Shown here: positions 8,602-17,346 of the stretch, piece by piece
Layout: each line of letters starts with the position of its first letter
Numbering within the stretch: the first letter of the stretch is position 1
DNA from: JBKBMT01 sp046295655
Lineage (GTDB): Bacteria; Pseudomonadota; Alphaproteobacteria; Rhodobacterales; Rhodobacteraceae
Direction: 5' to 3'
NCBI GenBank assembly: GCA_046295655.1
Contig: JBKBMT010000008.1
Span: 1-55,778, forward strand
DNA length: 55,778 nucleotides
Position numbers and translations under genes: made by a program
The notes under the pieces: generated by a model
Database searches by the model: none
Seen by the model: the letters and a program-made list of their open reading frames with translations, nothing else
Told to the model about the DNA's origin: nothing

Positions 8602-9016
8602 TCTCGCCCACCCGGTCGAACATGAAGCTGACCGATCCTGTGGTGCCCAGGTTGCCGCCATGCTTGGCGAAATAGCTGCGCACGTTCGATGCGGTGCGGT
8701 TGATGTTGTCGGTCATGGTCTCGACGATCACGGCGATGCCGTTCGGTCCGTAGCCTTCGTAGCGGATCTCGGAATAGTCCGCGGCGTCGCCGGCCTGGCT
8801 TTTCCTGATCGCCCGTTCGATCACGTCCTTGGGCATCGACTGCGCCCTGGCCGCCTTGACCGCAAGGCGAAGGCGCGGGTTCTTGTCGGGGTCGGGGTCG
8901 CCCATCTTCGCCGCGACGGTGATCTCCTTCGACAGCTTGGAGAACAGCTTGGACCGCGCCGCATCCTGCTTGCCCTTGCGATGCTGGATGTTGGCCCATT
9001 TGGAATGGCCCGCCAT
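8276..9016 (-). CDS. YebC/PmpR family transcriptional regulator (TACO1-like)
   Basis: Conserved 246-residue cytoplasmic protein of the YebC/TACO1 family, linked in different bacteria to DNA-binding regulation or to helping ribosomes translate difficult sequences. The N-terminus AGHSKWANIQHRK is the family signature, followed by GYGPNG and the TASNVRSYF/GGNLG segments. The ATG at 9016 has AGAGG just upstream. The ruvC/ruvA genes that often neighbour yebC are absent. Its 3' end is overlapped antisense by the extended PagL-like frame. Confidence 0.96.
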   Translation of the reverse strand: MAGHSKWANIQHRKGKQDAARSKLFSKLSKEITVAAKMGDPDPDKNPRLRLAVKAARAQSMPKDVIERAIRKSQAGDAADYSEIRYEGYGPNGIAVIVETMTDNINRTASNVRSYFAKHGGNLGTTGSVSFMFDRVGEITYPPEAGSPDRVLEAALEAGAEDVESDADGHWIYCAMEELSEVSEALERALGESTESKLVWRPQNRTMVDLETAQKLVKLIDTLEDDDDVQSVTANFDIPEEVAAQL

Positions 9017-9141
9017 GGGATGACCTCTTGTCCTGAAAACCGGCGTTTCCTTAGCGCCATGGCAACGGTACATGCAACCCCGGTGCCGGTTGCGCGTTGA
9101 GCCGCACGGGGCAGACGGGACCAATCGCTGCGGGGCGCGAC

Positions 9142-10914
9142 GTGACCAACGAACAGATCATCCTCTTCGCGCTTTTCGCGGTGGTCCTGGGCCTGTTCGC
9201 ATGGGGCCGGTTCCGGTACGACGGCGTGGCCTTCGGGGCGCTGATGACCGGGGTTCTTGCCGGTGTGGTCCCGGTCGACGCCGCCTTCGAAGGGTTCGGC
9301 CATCCCGCGACGCTGATCGTGGCGCTGGTTCTCGTCGCCTCGGCCGGCCTGACGCAATCGGGCGCGGTGTCGCTGCTGACGCGGCGCCTGGTCCGCGACG
9401 ACCGGCCCGTGTCGCTCCACATCGCGGTGATCGGGGGGCTTGGCGCGGCGCTGTCGGGGTTCATGAACAACATTGCGGCGCTGGCCCTGCTGATGCCCGT
9501 GGACATGCAGACTGCCCGCAAGGCGGGCCGCGCGGCGGCGCTGACGCTGATGCCGCTGGCCTTCGCCACGATCCTCGGCGGCATGCTGACGCTGATCGGA
9601 ACGCCACCGAACATCCTTGTTTCCACGATCCGGGCCGACCAGCTGGGCCAGGGCTTCGGCATGTTCGACTTCGCCCCGGTCGGCCTGACGGTGGCGCTGG
9701 CCGGACTGATCTTCGTGGCGCTGATCGGCTGGCGGCTGATCCCGGTGCGGGAGGGGCAGGCCAACGAGAAAAGCGCCGAGATCGCGGAATACGTGGCCGA
9801 AGTGACCGTCGCCGAAGGAAGCCCGATCATCGGCAAGACCATCGCCGAACTCGACGAGGCAGCCGAGAAGGCCGATATCGCCATCCTCGCGCTGATCCGC
9901 GACGGCAAGCGCCGACCGGGACGGTCCCGGCTGATCCCCCTGTCCGCGGGCGACGTGCTGTTGATCGAGGCCTCGCCCGAGGCGCTGGAGGAATTCCGGG
10001 CCGAGAACAAGCTGAGGTTTCCCGAGGCGGCGCGTGGCAAGGGTGCCATCCCGACCGGCGAGGGGCTGGTGCTGATCGAGGCGGTCGTGCAGGACACGTC
10101 GCGCATCGCAGGACGCACGGCCGGAAAGATCGGGCTGGGCTGGCGTCACCAGACCGTCCTGATGGGCATCTCGCGCCGCGGGCGGACGATCCGCGATCAC
10201 GTCCGTCGCACGGTGGTGCAACCGGGCGACATCCTGCTGCTGCTCGCGCCCGAGGAGAGTGCCGAGGTGGTCATCGACTGGCTTGGCTGCCTGCCGCTGG
10301 CGCGCAGCACGCAGGTCGTCCGTGACGACAAGGCCGTGCTGGCGCTCGGGTTGTTCGCCGGGGCCGTAGCGGCGGCCACGTTCGGGATCGTGTCGCTCCA
10401 GGTCGCGCTCGGACTGGTGATCCTCGGTTACGTGGCGGCGAAGATCCTGCCGCTGGCGGATCTCTATGCGAATGTGGACTGGCCGGTGGTGGTGCTGCTC
10501 GGTTCGATGATCCCGCTTGGCCTCGCACTGGACCGGACCGGCGGCACGACGCTGATCGCGGGCTGGCTCATGGCGGCGACGGACGGCCTGCCGGCCTGGG
10601 TCGCCCTTCTGGTGCTGATGGTGGTGACGATGACGCTGTCGGACGTGCTGAACAACAACGCCACGACCCTCGTCGCGGCCCCGGTGGGCATCAGGCTGGC
10701 CGAAGGGCTCGGGGTCAGCCCCGACCCCTTCCTGATGGCCGTGGCCGTGGCCGCATCCTGCGCCTTCCTGACCCCGATCGGGCATCAGAACAACACCGTC
10801 GTGATGGGGCCGGGAGGGTATCGGTTTGGCGATTACTGGCGCATGGGCCTGCCGCTGGAGATCATCGTGATCGCGGTCGGATTGCCGGCGATCCTGTTCT
10901 TCTGGCCGCTGTGA
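9142..10914 (+). CDS. SLC13-family permease with tandem RCK_C (TrkA-C) domains
   Basis: Inner membrane transporter of 590 residues. Two hydrophobic blocks, roughly residues 1-200 and 400-590, flank a cytoplasmic middle with two TrkA-C-like domains (ending near LLIEASPEALEEF and LLLLAPEES). Half-repeat motifs GFMNNIAALALLMP, IGTPPNILVS and LNNNATTLVAAPVG are typical of SLC13/DASS carriers for anions such as sulfate or dicarboxylates. The substrate is not resolved. I prefer the GTG at 9142 (VTNEQIILFALF) because family proteins begin there; an in-frame TTG at 9097 would add 15 residues. It converges on a paralogue with a 6-base gap. Confidence 0.88.
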   Translation: MTNEQIILFALFAVVLGLFAWGRFRYDGVAFGALMTGVLAGVVPVDAAFEGFGHPATLIVALVLVASAGLTQSGAVSLLTRRLVRDDRPVSLHIAVIGGLGAALSGFMNNIAALALLMPVDMQTARKAGRAAALTLMPLAFATILGGMLTLIGTPPNILVSTIRADQLGQGFGMFDFAPVGLTVALAGLIFVALIGWRLIPVREGQANEKSAEIAEYVAEVTVAEGSPIIGKTIAELDEAAEKADIAILALIRDGKRRPGRSRLIPLSAGDVLLIEASPEALEEFRAENKLRFPEAARGKGAIPTGEGLVLIEAVVQDTSRIAGRTAGKIGLGWRHQTVLMGISRRGRTIRDHVRRTVVQPGDILLLLAPEESAEVVIDWLGCLPLARSTQVVRDDKAVLALGLFAGAVAAATFGIVSLQVALGLVILGYVAAKILPLADLYANVDWPVVVLLGSMIPLGLALDRTGGTTLIAGWLMAATDGLPAWVALLVLMVVTMTLSDVLNNNATTLVAAPVGIRLAEGLGVSPDPFLMAVAVAASCAFLTPIGHQNNTVVMGPGGYRFGDYWRMGLPLEIIVIAVGLPAILFFWPL

Positions 10915-10920
10915 GACCGA

Positions 10921-12699
10921 TCAGAACGGGAAGAAGACCGGGATCAGCAGACTGATCACGACCATCATCAGCAGGTTCAGCGGCAGGCCGATGCGCAGGA
11001 AGTCGGTAAAGCGATACCCGCCCGGCCCATAGACCAGCGTGTTGGTCTGATACCCGATCGGCGTGGCGAAGGAGGCCGAGGCGCCGAACATCACCGCCAC
11101 GATCAGGGGCCGCGGATCGACGCCCAGCTGTGCCGCAAGCCCGATCGCGATGGGCGTCAGGATCACCGCGACAGCGTTGTTGGTCACCACCTCGGTCAGG
11201 ATCGAGGTCAGGGCATAGATCGCGAAGATCAGCGCAAAGGCGGGCAGGCCGGCCATCCACGGGGCGATGCCGCCGACGATCAGTTGCACCGCCCCCGACC
11301 GGTCCAGCCCGGTGCCTACGGCAAGCATGGCGAAGATCAGCGCCAGAAGCCGGCCGTCCACCGAGTTGATCGCTTCGTCGCTGTCGATGCAGCGCGTGAC
11401 CAGCACGATTGCGACCCCGATCAGGGAAAGGATGACGATGGGGGCCACGTTGAGCGCGGAGAGCACCACCACGCCGAGCAGCGCGCCGACGGCAATCGGG
11501 GCCTTGCGGCGGCGGTAGGGGCGTTCCGAAGGGGCCGAGATGTCGACAAGCTCCATGTCCGCCGCAAGCCGCTGGATGTCGTCGGGTGTGCCTTCCAGCA
11601 GAAGCGTGTCGCCGACCTGCACCACAAGGTCGTCAAGCTGCCGGCCGATGTTCTGGTTGCGCCGGTGGACGGCAAGCGGATAGACGCCATACCGCCGCCG
11701 CAGCCGCATCTGGCCGAGGCTGCGCCCGACCATCCGGCAGCCCGGCGAAATCAGCACCTCGACCGTGGTCGTCTGCACCGAACTCAGCTTGTCGACGAGC
11801 CGCAGGTCCCGCGACTGCTGCAGGGCCAGAACCTCGGACATCGGCGTGCGCAGCACCACACGGTCGCCCGGTTCCAGCACCACTTCGGCCAGACTGCGCC
11901 GCAGGCTGGCGTCGCCCCGCAGGACGTCGATCACGCGCATGTTGTCGCGGCGGAACAGCTCCACCTCGTCGACACGGCGCCCGATCAGGGCCGAACCCTC
12001 GGGCAGGGCCACCTCGGTGAAGAACTTCATCCGTTGACGGTCGCCGAGCAACTGGCCCATGCTGGCCCGATCCGGCAGCAGCCTCCGGGCGAAAAGCCCG
12101 AGATAGGCAACCCCCACCAGCGACAGCGCCAATCCGAGAGGGGCGATTTCGAAGATGCCGAAGCCCTGAAGCCCCTGCTGGCGCGCCACCCCGTCCACAA
12201 GAAGGTTGGTCGAGGTGCCGATCAGCGTCACCGTGCCGCCGAAGATCGCGAGATAGCTGAGCGGGATCATCAGCTTCGAGGCCGAGATCTGCAACTGCCG
12301 GGCGATCTGCATGAATACCGGGATCATGACCACGACGATCGGCGTGTTGTTCATGAAGGCCGACATGGCGATCACCGCGGCCGCGATCGCCGCAAGCGAC
12401 AGCGCCGCATTGCGCTGCACTCCGGCCAGGGCGAACTGTGTCACCCAGTCCAGCGCGCCGGTGCGCACCAGGGCGCCGACGATGATGAACATGGCCGCAA
12501 TGGTCCATGGGGCGTGGTTGGACATCGCCGCCAGAACCTGATCCTGGGGCAGGATGCCGGACAGCAGCATTGCCGCCGCCCCGGCGATCGCCACGACTTC
12601 GACCGGGAACGTCTCGCGCAGGAACATGACGAACATCGCCACGACGATCAGGATCGCACCGATGGCCTGGGCGTCAGGTCCGCTCAGAAGCGTGGTCAT
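10921..12699 (-). CDS. SLC13-family permease with tandem RCK_C (TrkA-C) domains (paralogue)
   Basis: A 592-residue carrier with the same plan as its convergent neighbour: N-terminal helices with AFMNNTPIVVVMIPVF and IGTSTNLLVDG, a cytoplasmic middle with two TrkA-C-like domains (ending near VVLRTPMSEV and LLLEGTPDDI), and a C-terminal transmembrane block with TEVVTNNAVAVILTPIA. The likely role is sodium- or proton-coupled anion uptake with regulation by the cytoplasmic domains; the substrate is unknown. The ATG at 12699 is preceded by GGGGCAG. It follows the DMT gene on the same strand by 22 bases, so it may be the last gene of the ymdB-DMT-permease unit. Confidence 0.88.
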   Translation of the reverse strand: MTTLLSGPDAQAIGAILIVVAMFVMFLRETFPVEVVAIAGAAAMLLSGILPQDQVLAAMSNHAPWTIAAMFIIVGALVRTGALDWVTQFALAGVQRNAALSLAAIAAAVIAMSAFMNNTPIVVVMIPVFMQIARQLQISASKLMIPLSYLAIFGGTVTLIGTSTNLLVDGVARQQGLQGFGIFEIAPLGLALSLVGVAYLGLFARRLLPDRASMGQLLGDRQRMKFFTEVALPEGSALIGRRVDEVELFRRDNMRVIDVLRGDASLRRSLAEVVLEPGDRVVLRTPMSEVLALQQSRDLRLVDKLSSVQTTTVEVLISPGCRMVGRSLGQMRLRRRYGVYPLAVHRRNQNIGRQLDDLVVQVGDTLLLEGTPDDIQRLAADMELVDISAPSERPYRRRKAPIAVGALLGVVVLSALNVAPIVILSLIGVAIVLVTRCIDSDEAINSVDGRLLALIFAMLAVGTGLDRSGAVQLIVGGIAPWMAGLPAFALIFAIYALTSILTEVVTNNAVAVILTPIAIGLAAQLGVDPRPLIVAVMFGASASFATPIGYQTNTLVYGPGGYRFTDFLRIGLPLNLLMMVVISLLIPVFFPF

Positions 12700-12721
12700 G
12701 TCGCGCTGCCCCTATTCGTGG

Positions 12722-13639
12722 TCAGGTTGGGTCTTTCGCAGGCGCAGCGCAAGTGGCGCGCTGCCGCGGCCGGGGCTGGACCAGCGCAATGCCCGCCATC
12801 AGCAGCACGAAGGCAAGCCAGACCCAGCCCGAGAACCGCTCGCCCAGAAGCAGCATGGCCCAGACGAGGCCGAAGGCCGTGACCAGATAGGAGACCTGCG
12901 CCGCGAAGGTCGGGCCGGCCCGTCCCACGAGCCAGACATAGCCAACATAGATCCCGGCGTTCAGGACGGCGCCTACGGCCATGGCCGCCTGTCCTCTGGT
13001 GGCGGCCGGGACAATGAAGGTGCCCGAGGCCAGTGCCAGCGGCAGGGTCAGGAGCGTGCCAAACAGGAAGGCCCCCAAAAGGGCCTGAACCGGGTCGAGA
13101 CCGAGGTCGGCATAGCCGGCAACGGAGTGGCTTTCGATGGCGTAGCACATCGGCGTGACAAGCGCGATCGGCAGCGCCGCGAGCATCGCGCGTTCCGGCA
13201 GGCTGGTCTCGGGCAGCGCCACGAAGGCCATCGCCGAAAGCCCGAGCGCCAGACCGAGGATGCGCAGCGGGTCCAGCCGTTCGCGCTCGAGCAGAAGTCC
13301 CAGTGCGAAGACAAGCAGAGGCGTCGTGGAGATCACCAGCGACAGGATTCCCGCCGGCAGGGTCTGCGCCGCCAGAAGCGAGGTGTAGTTGGGGATGACC
13401 GCGCCGGTCAGCGCGATCACCGCATAAAGCCGCAGGGCCGGCAGGGTCAGAACCAGACCCCGCCCGCGAAACGCCGCGACCAGCGCGACCGAAACAAGCC
13501 CCAGCACCTGCCACCAGAACACCACGCCGAACCCGCCGTAGCCCTCCGACACCACGATCTTCGTGAGCGGAGCACCAAGGCCCCAGCCGGCACCGAAGAC
13601 GACGAGCGCGCCGAACGACAGCGCGTCCGCCCGCCTCAA
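12722..13639 (-). CDS. DMT-superfamily (EamA) transporter
   Basis: Inner membrane permease of 305 residues with two EamA repeats and about ten helices, including the repeat signature GAVIPNYTSLLAAQTLPAGI. Substrate unknown; export of a small metabolite is the usual family role. The start is inferred as TTG at 13639, which overlaps the ymdB stop as TTGA and places translation directly after ymdB. The frame is open far upstream, but that sequence is the antiframe of ymdB. The C-terminus carries a short basic cytoplasmic tail. Confidence 0.85.
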   Translation of the reverse strand: MRRADALSFGALVVFGAGWGLGAPLTKIVVSEGYGGFGVVFWWQVLGLVSVALVAAFRGRGLVLTLPALRLYAVIALTGAVIPNYTSLLAAQTLPAGILSLVISTTPLLVFALGLLLERERLDPLRILGLALGLSAMAFVALPETSLPERAMLAALPIALVTPMCYAIESHSVAGYADLGLDPVQALLGAFLFGTLLTLPLALASGTFIVPAATRGQAAMAVGAVLNAGIYVGYVWLVGRAGPTFAAQVSYLVTAFGLVWAMLLLGERFSGWVWLAFVLLMAGIALVQPRPRQRATCAAPAKDPT

Positions 13640-14448
13640 GGCAGCGCCTCGGTCAGCCGGCCGCCCAGCCGGATCATCCGCACGCTCCGGGCCTTGCCGC
13701 TGGCGTCGTCGGTGTCCACCAGCACCCCCGAAAGGGTGGCCGGCCCGCCTGCGGGTTCGAACCTTCCACCGGGCATCTGGGTGACGAAGCGGCGCATCGG
13801 TTCGAGCTTCTGCATCCCGATCACCGAATCGTAGTCGCCGCACATCCCGGCATCGGTCTGATAGGCCGTGCCACCGGGCAGGATCTGGGCATCCGCCGTC
13901 GGCACATGGGTATGGGTGCCCACCACGAGGCTTGCCTGCCCGTCGCACCAGTGGCCCATCGCCATCTTCTCGGACGTGGCCTCGCAGTGCATGTCGACGA
14001 TCACCGCCTGGGCAAGCCCGCCCAGGGGATGGGCGCGCAGCACCGGCTGGATGGCCGAGAACGGGTCGTCGAAGGGGCGCTTCATGAACACCTGGCCCAA
14101 CGCCTGCGCCACCAGAACCTTGCGGCCGTCGGGCAGCGCGAACAGCCGTGCCCCGTGCCCGGGCGCCGCCTTGGCATAGTTCAGAGGGCGCAGGATGCGC
14201 GGTTCCTGTTCGATGAATGCCAGCATCTCGCGCTGGTCGAAGGCATGATCGCCGAGCGTCAGGCAATCCGCGCCGGCCTCGAGCAGCGCCTTGGCATGGG
14301 CTCCGGTCAGGCCGGCCCCGTTCGACGCGTTCTCGCCGTTCACCACGACGAAATCCAGGCCCCAGTCGCGGCGCAGCGCCGGGAGGCGTTCGATCACCGC
14401 CGTGCGGCCCGAGCGGCCCATGACATCGCCGAGAAACAGAAGCCTCAT
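13636..14448 (-). CDS. YmdB-family metallophosphoesterase
   Basis: Cytoplasmic calcineurin-like phosphoesterase of 270 residues in the TIGR00282/YmdB family; in Bacillus the homologue hydrolyses 2',3'-cyclic nucleotides. Metal-ligand motifs are in order: LGDVMGRSGR at the N-terminus, VNGENASNG, LGDHAFDQ, DMHCEATSEK and GTHTHVPTAD. Length is normal. It lies 39 bases after ccoS on the same strand, so read-through from ccoGHIS is possible, and it overlaps the DMT gene by four bases. Confidence 0.93.
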   Translation of the reverse strand: MRLLFLGDVMGRSGRTAVIERLPALRRDWGLDFVVVNGENASNGAGLTGAHAKALLEAGADCLTLGDHAFDQREMLAFIEQEPRILRPLNYAKAAPGHGARLFALPDGRKVLVAQALGQVFMKRPFDDPFSAIQPVLRAHPLGGLAQAVIVDMHCEATSEKMAMGHWCDGQASLVVGTHTHVPTADAQILPGGTAYQTDAGMCGDYDSVIGMQKLEPMRRFVTQMPGGRFEPAGGPATLSGVLVDTDDASGKARSVRMIRLGGRLTEALP

Positions 14449-14487
14449 GCGCCTCGCCTAGACCCTGTGATGCGGCGGGGCAAGGGG

Positions 14488-14646
14488 TCAGGGCTTGGGC
14501 CGGTCGTCCCAGTCCGTGCGCAGGATGCGGCGGGCATCGCCCTCGGGGTCGTCATACTGCCGGTTCCGGAGCGACCAGAAGAAGGCCAGAAGGCCGAGCC
14601 CGCCCAGGAACAGCGACACCGGGATGAGGATCGCAAGGACTTCCAT
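14488..14646 (-). CDS. ccoS: cbb3 oxidase maturation protein CcoS
   Basis: Tiny 52-residue inner membrane protein, one helix (residues about 4-25) followed by the family signature WSLRNRQYDDPEGDARRIL. CcoS is required to insert cofactors into the cbb3 oxidase catalytic subunit. It is the last gene of ccoGHIS, eight bases after ccoI, with ATG at 14646. The gene is short and easily missed, but the motif and position make it certain. Confidence 0.96.
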   Translation of the reverse strand: MEVLAILIPVSLFLGGLGLLAFFWSLRNRQYDDPEGDARRILRTDWDDRPKP

Positions 14647-14654
14647 GCTCGCTC

Positions 14655-16853
14655 CTATTTCAGCCGCAGCGCGTTCAGAGAGACGGTGATCGACGAGACC
14701 GACATGGCCAGCGCAGCCCAGAGCGGCGTGCAGAGACCCACCAGCGCGACCGGCACCGCGACCACGTTGTAAAGCCCCGAAAGCCAGAAGTTCTCGCGGA
14801 TCCGCCGGGTGGCGGTGACACTGATCCGGGCGGCATCGGCGATCGGCCCGATGTCGCGCCCCAGAAGCACGATGTCCGAGGCGACCCGCGCCGCATCCAG
14901 CGCCGAGGCCGGCGAGACCGAGACATGCGCGGCCGCAAGCGCCGCGGTGTCGTTCAGCCCGTCCCCCACCATCAGCACCCGCCGCCCGGCCGCCGTCAGT
15001 TCTGCCACGCGGGCCGCCTTGTCCGCGGGCAGCGCGCCGGCGACATGCCGTTCGATCCCGAGGCGTGCCGCCAGCGCCGCCACCGGCCCGTCGGTATCGC
15101 CGGACACCAGCCAGATCTGCTTGCCCTGCGCGCGCAGCCCGGCCACCGCGGCTTCGGCACCGGGGCGCAGGCTGTCGGCGAACTCGATCGCCAGCGTCCG
15201 GCCCTCGACCGACAGGTACGTGGCCGTCACCGGGCGCGGCTCGGCCCCGGTCCAGTCGGCCCGGCCGAGCCGCACGATGCGGCCGTCGCGGCGCCCCTCG
15301 ATCCCGCGTCCGGGCACTTCGGTCACCTCGCCGACATGCGGATCGGGTCCGATACCGGCCGCTTCGGCCGCCCGGGCGAGGGCGCGCGCCAGCGGATGGG
15401 CAGAGCCCGCGGCAAGCGCCACCGCGACGCCGAGATCGGCGCGGGGCAGTGCGGTCAGATCCACCGGTTCGGGCGTTCCCATGGTCAGCGTGCCGGTCTT
15501 GTCGAACACCACCGTATCGACTTCGGCCAGCCGTTCCAGCGCGGTGCCGGACTTGATCAGAAGTCCCTGCCGGAACAGCTTGCCCGATGCGGCCGTGACC
15601 ACCGCCGGCACCGCAAGGCCCAGGGCGCAGGGGCAGGTGATGATCAGCGTTGCCGCGGCGATGTTGATCGCCAGCCGCGCGTCCCCGCCGGTCAGCCACA
15701 TCCAGACCAGGAAGGCCGAGAACGCCAGCAGATGCACCACCGGCGAATAGGCGCGGGCGGCGCGGTCGGCGAGGCTGGTGTAACGGGTCTTCGCGCTTTC
15801 GGCGACCGCGACCAGTTCGGCCATCCGGTGAAGTGACGTGTCGCGCCCCGCCGCGGTAACGCGCACGGTCAGCGGGCCGGTCAGGTTCACCTCGCCCGCG
15901 CTCAGCACCGTGCCGGGGCCGGCGGCGACGGGAAGCGTCTCGCCGGTCAGAAGCGAGCGGTCGAGTTCGGACGCCCCCGCCTCGACCGTGCCGTCCACTG
16001 GCACCCGCCCGCCGGGCCGGACCAGAACCAGATCGCCGGGCGCCAGTTCGGCCGCCGCGACGGTTTCCTCGGCGCCGTCGCGCAGCCGGACCGCGCGGGG
16101 CACTTCCAGCGCCGCGAGTTCCTGCGCCGCCGACCGGGCGATGGCGCGGGTGCGATGGTCCAGATAGCGCCCGGCCAGCAGGAAGAAGGTCAGCATCACC
16201 GCCGCGTCGAAATAGGCGTGCTTGCCCGAATGCCAGGTCTCGTAGATCGAGATCGAGGTGGCGAGGATGATCGCGAGGCTGATCGGAACATCCATCCCCA
16301 GCCGCCGCGCCTTCAGCGACGCCCAGGCCGACCGGAAGAAGGGCTGGCCGGCGAAAGCGACGGTGGGAATGGCGATCATGCCCGAGATCCAGTGGAACAG
16401 ATCCCGCGTCGCGGCCTCGGCGCCCGACCAGACGGCCACGGACAGCAGCATGATGTTCATCATCGCAAAGCCCGAGACCCCCAGCCGCATCAGCAGCTCG
16501 CGCCCCTGCCGGTCGCTGTCGGTGACGGACAGGACGGCCTGATCCAGTTCGTGCGCCTCGTAGCCGAGCCGGTTCAGTTCCGGGACAAGCGACGCGGCGG
16601 TGACATCGGGCTCCGCCTCGACCAGCACCCGTTTCAGGGTCAGGTTCACCCGTGCCGACCGGACGCCGGGCAGGCGTTCGAGCCCGGTCTCGACGGTTGC
16701 GATGCACGCCGCGCAATGCACACCGGGAAGCGACAACATCAGCCGCGCCCGCGCTGGCCCGGCCTGGGCCGCCAGCCGTTCGGCACCCGGCGCGGCGACG
16801 CAGGCGGGACAGGCCGAGATGCCGGCGGTCTGCGGGTCGGCGACAAGGGTCAT
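14655..16853 (-). CDS. ccoI: Copper-translocating P1B-type ATPase CcoI (FixI)
   Basis: ATP-driven copper pump of 732 residues that supplies copper for cbb3 oxidase assembly. Domains in order: a Cys-rich N-terminus (CPAC at about residue 15), a heavy-metal-associated domain with GVHCAACIA, transmembrane helices, the actuator domain (LLTGETLPV), the ion-path motif CPCALGLA, the phosphorylation site DKTGTLT, SAHPLA and the hinge GDGLND. All P-type catalytic motifs are intact. ATG at 16853 lies 3 bases after the ccoH stop. Confidence 0.97.
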   Translation of the reverse strand: MTLVADPQTAGISACPACVAAPGAERLAAQAGPARARLMLSLPGVHCAACIATVETGLERLPGVRSARVNLTLKRVLVEAEPDVTAASLVPELNRLGYEAHELDQAVLSVTDSDRQGRELLMRLGVSGFAMMNIMLLSVAVWSGAEAATRDLFHWISGMIAIPTVAFAGQPFFRSAWASLKARRLGMDVPISLAIILATSISIYETWHSGKHAYFDAAVMLTFFLLAGRYLDHRTRAIARSAAQELAALEVPRAVRLRDGAEETVAAAELAPGDLVLVRPGGRVPVDGTVEAGASELDRSLLTGETLPVAAGPGTVLSAGEVNLTGPLTVRVTAAGRDTSLHRMAELVAVAESAKTRYTSLADRAARAYSPVVHLLAFSAFLVWMWLTGGDARLAINIAAATLIITCPCALGLAVPAVVTAASGKLFRQGLLIKSGTALERLAEVDTVVFDKTGTLTMGTPEPVDLTALPRADLGVAVALAAGSAHPLARALARAAEAAGIGPDPHVGEVTEVPGRGIEGRRDGRIVRLGRADWTGAEPRPVTATYLSVEGRTLAIEFADSLRPGAEAAVAGLRAQGKQIWLVSGDTDGPVAALAARLGIERHVAGALPADKAARVAELTAAGRRVLMVGDGLNDTAALAAAHVSVSPASALDAARVASDIVLLGRDIGPIADAARISVTATRRIRENFWLSGLYNVVAVPVALVGLCTPLWAALAMSVSSITVSLNALRLK

Positions 16854-16856
16854 GGG

Positions 16857-17345
16857 TCAGCCCCGGACGAAGAGTTCGTGGCGCTGGCGGAAAGCCGTGC
16901 CGTCCGCCGCCTCGGCCTCGATCCGCACCAGCCACTTGCCGGGCGCCAGCGTCAGCGGTGCCACGAACACCGTGCCCTCGCGCACGAACTCCGGCGTCTG
17001 GTCGCTGGTCGCCTGGGTCGCCCGGCCGACCAGCACGCGCAGCGCGGCGACCTCGGCCGGCCGCGCACCGTCGCCCGCGGTGAACTTCAGCACCAGTTCG
17101 CCCCGGCTGCGGTCATAGGTCGGCTGGACCTGCCACCCCAGCGCCTCTTGTGCCCGGCGGTCGGCGTCGAAGCTCTGGCTGGCGACGTAGGGGCTTTTGA
17201 CCTCGATCCCCGGGAAGGTTCCGATCGCTTTCGAGGCCATGAACAGGTTGACCCCGATGATGATGCCGAAGGCGGTGACGAAGATTGCGGCCACATGGCG
17301 CCCGGTGATCTCTCGCGGCTTTCCGTCAGCCTTGCCGTTTGCCAT
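16857..17345 (-). CDS. ccoH: cbb3 oxidase assembly protein CcoH (FixH)
   Basis: Inner membrane protein of 162 residues with one N-terminal helix (residues about 17-38, FVTAFGIIIGVNLFMA) and a periplasmic FixH domain. The typical N-terminal pattern REITGRHVAAIF...GVNLFMA is present. CcoH stabilises the CcoNOQP complex and may help CcoI deliver copper. The ATG at 17345 sits one base after the ccoG stop, so the two are tightly coupled; the frame upstream is ccoG antiframe. Confidence 0.94.
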   Translation of the reverse strand: MANGKADGKPREITGRHVAAIFVTAFGIIIGVNLFMASKAIGTFPGIEVKSPYVASQSFDADRRAQEALGWQVQPTYDRSRGELVLKFTAGDGARPAEVAALRVLVGRATQATSDQTPEFVREGTVFVAPLTLAPGKWLVRIEAEAADGTAFRQRHELFVRG

Positions 17346-17346
17346 G

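Noticed and set aside
9097..9141. TTG start for the first SLC13 permease
   Set aside because: The extra 15 residues are not expected in the family and GTG 9142 gives the usual N-terminus.
11284..12882. Very long plus-strand open frame opposite the second SLC13 permease
   Set aside because: His/Gln/Arg/Asp-rich antiframe typical of high-GC genes; the minus-strand permease is clearly the real gene.
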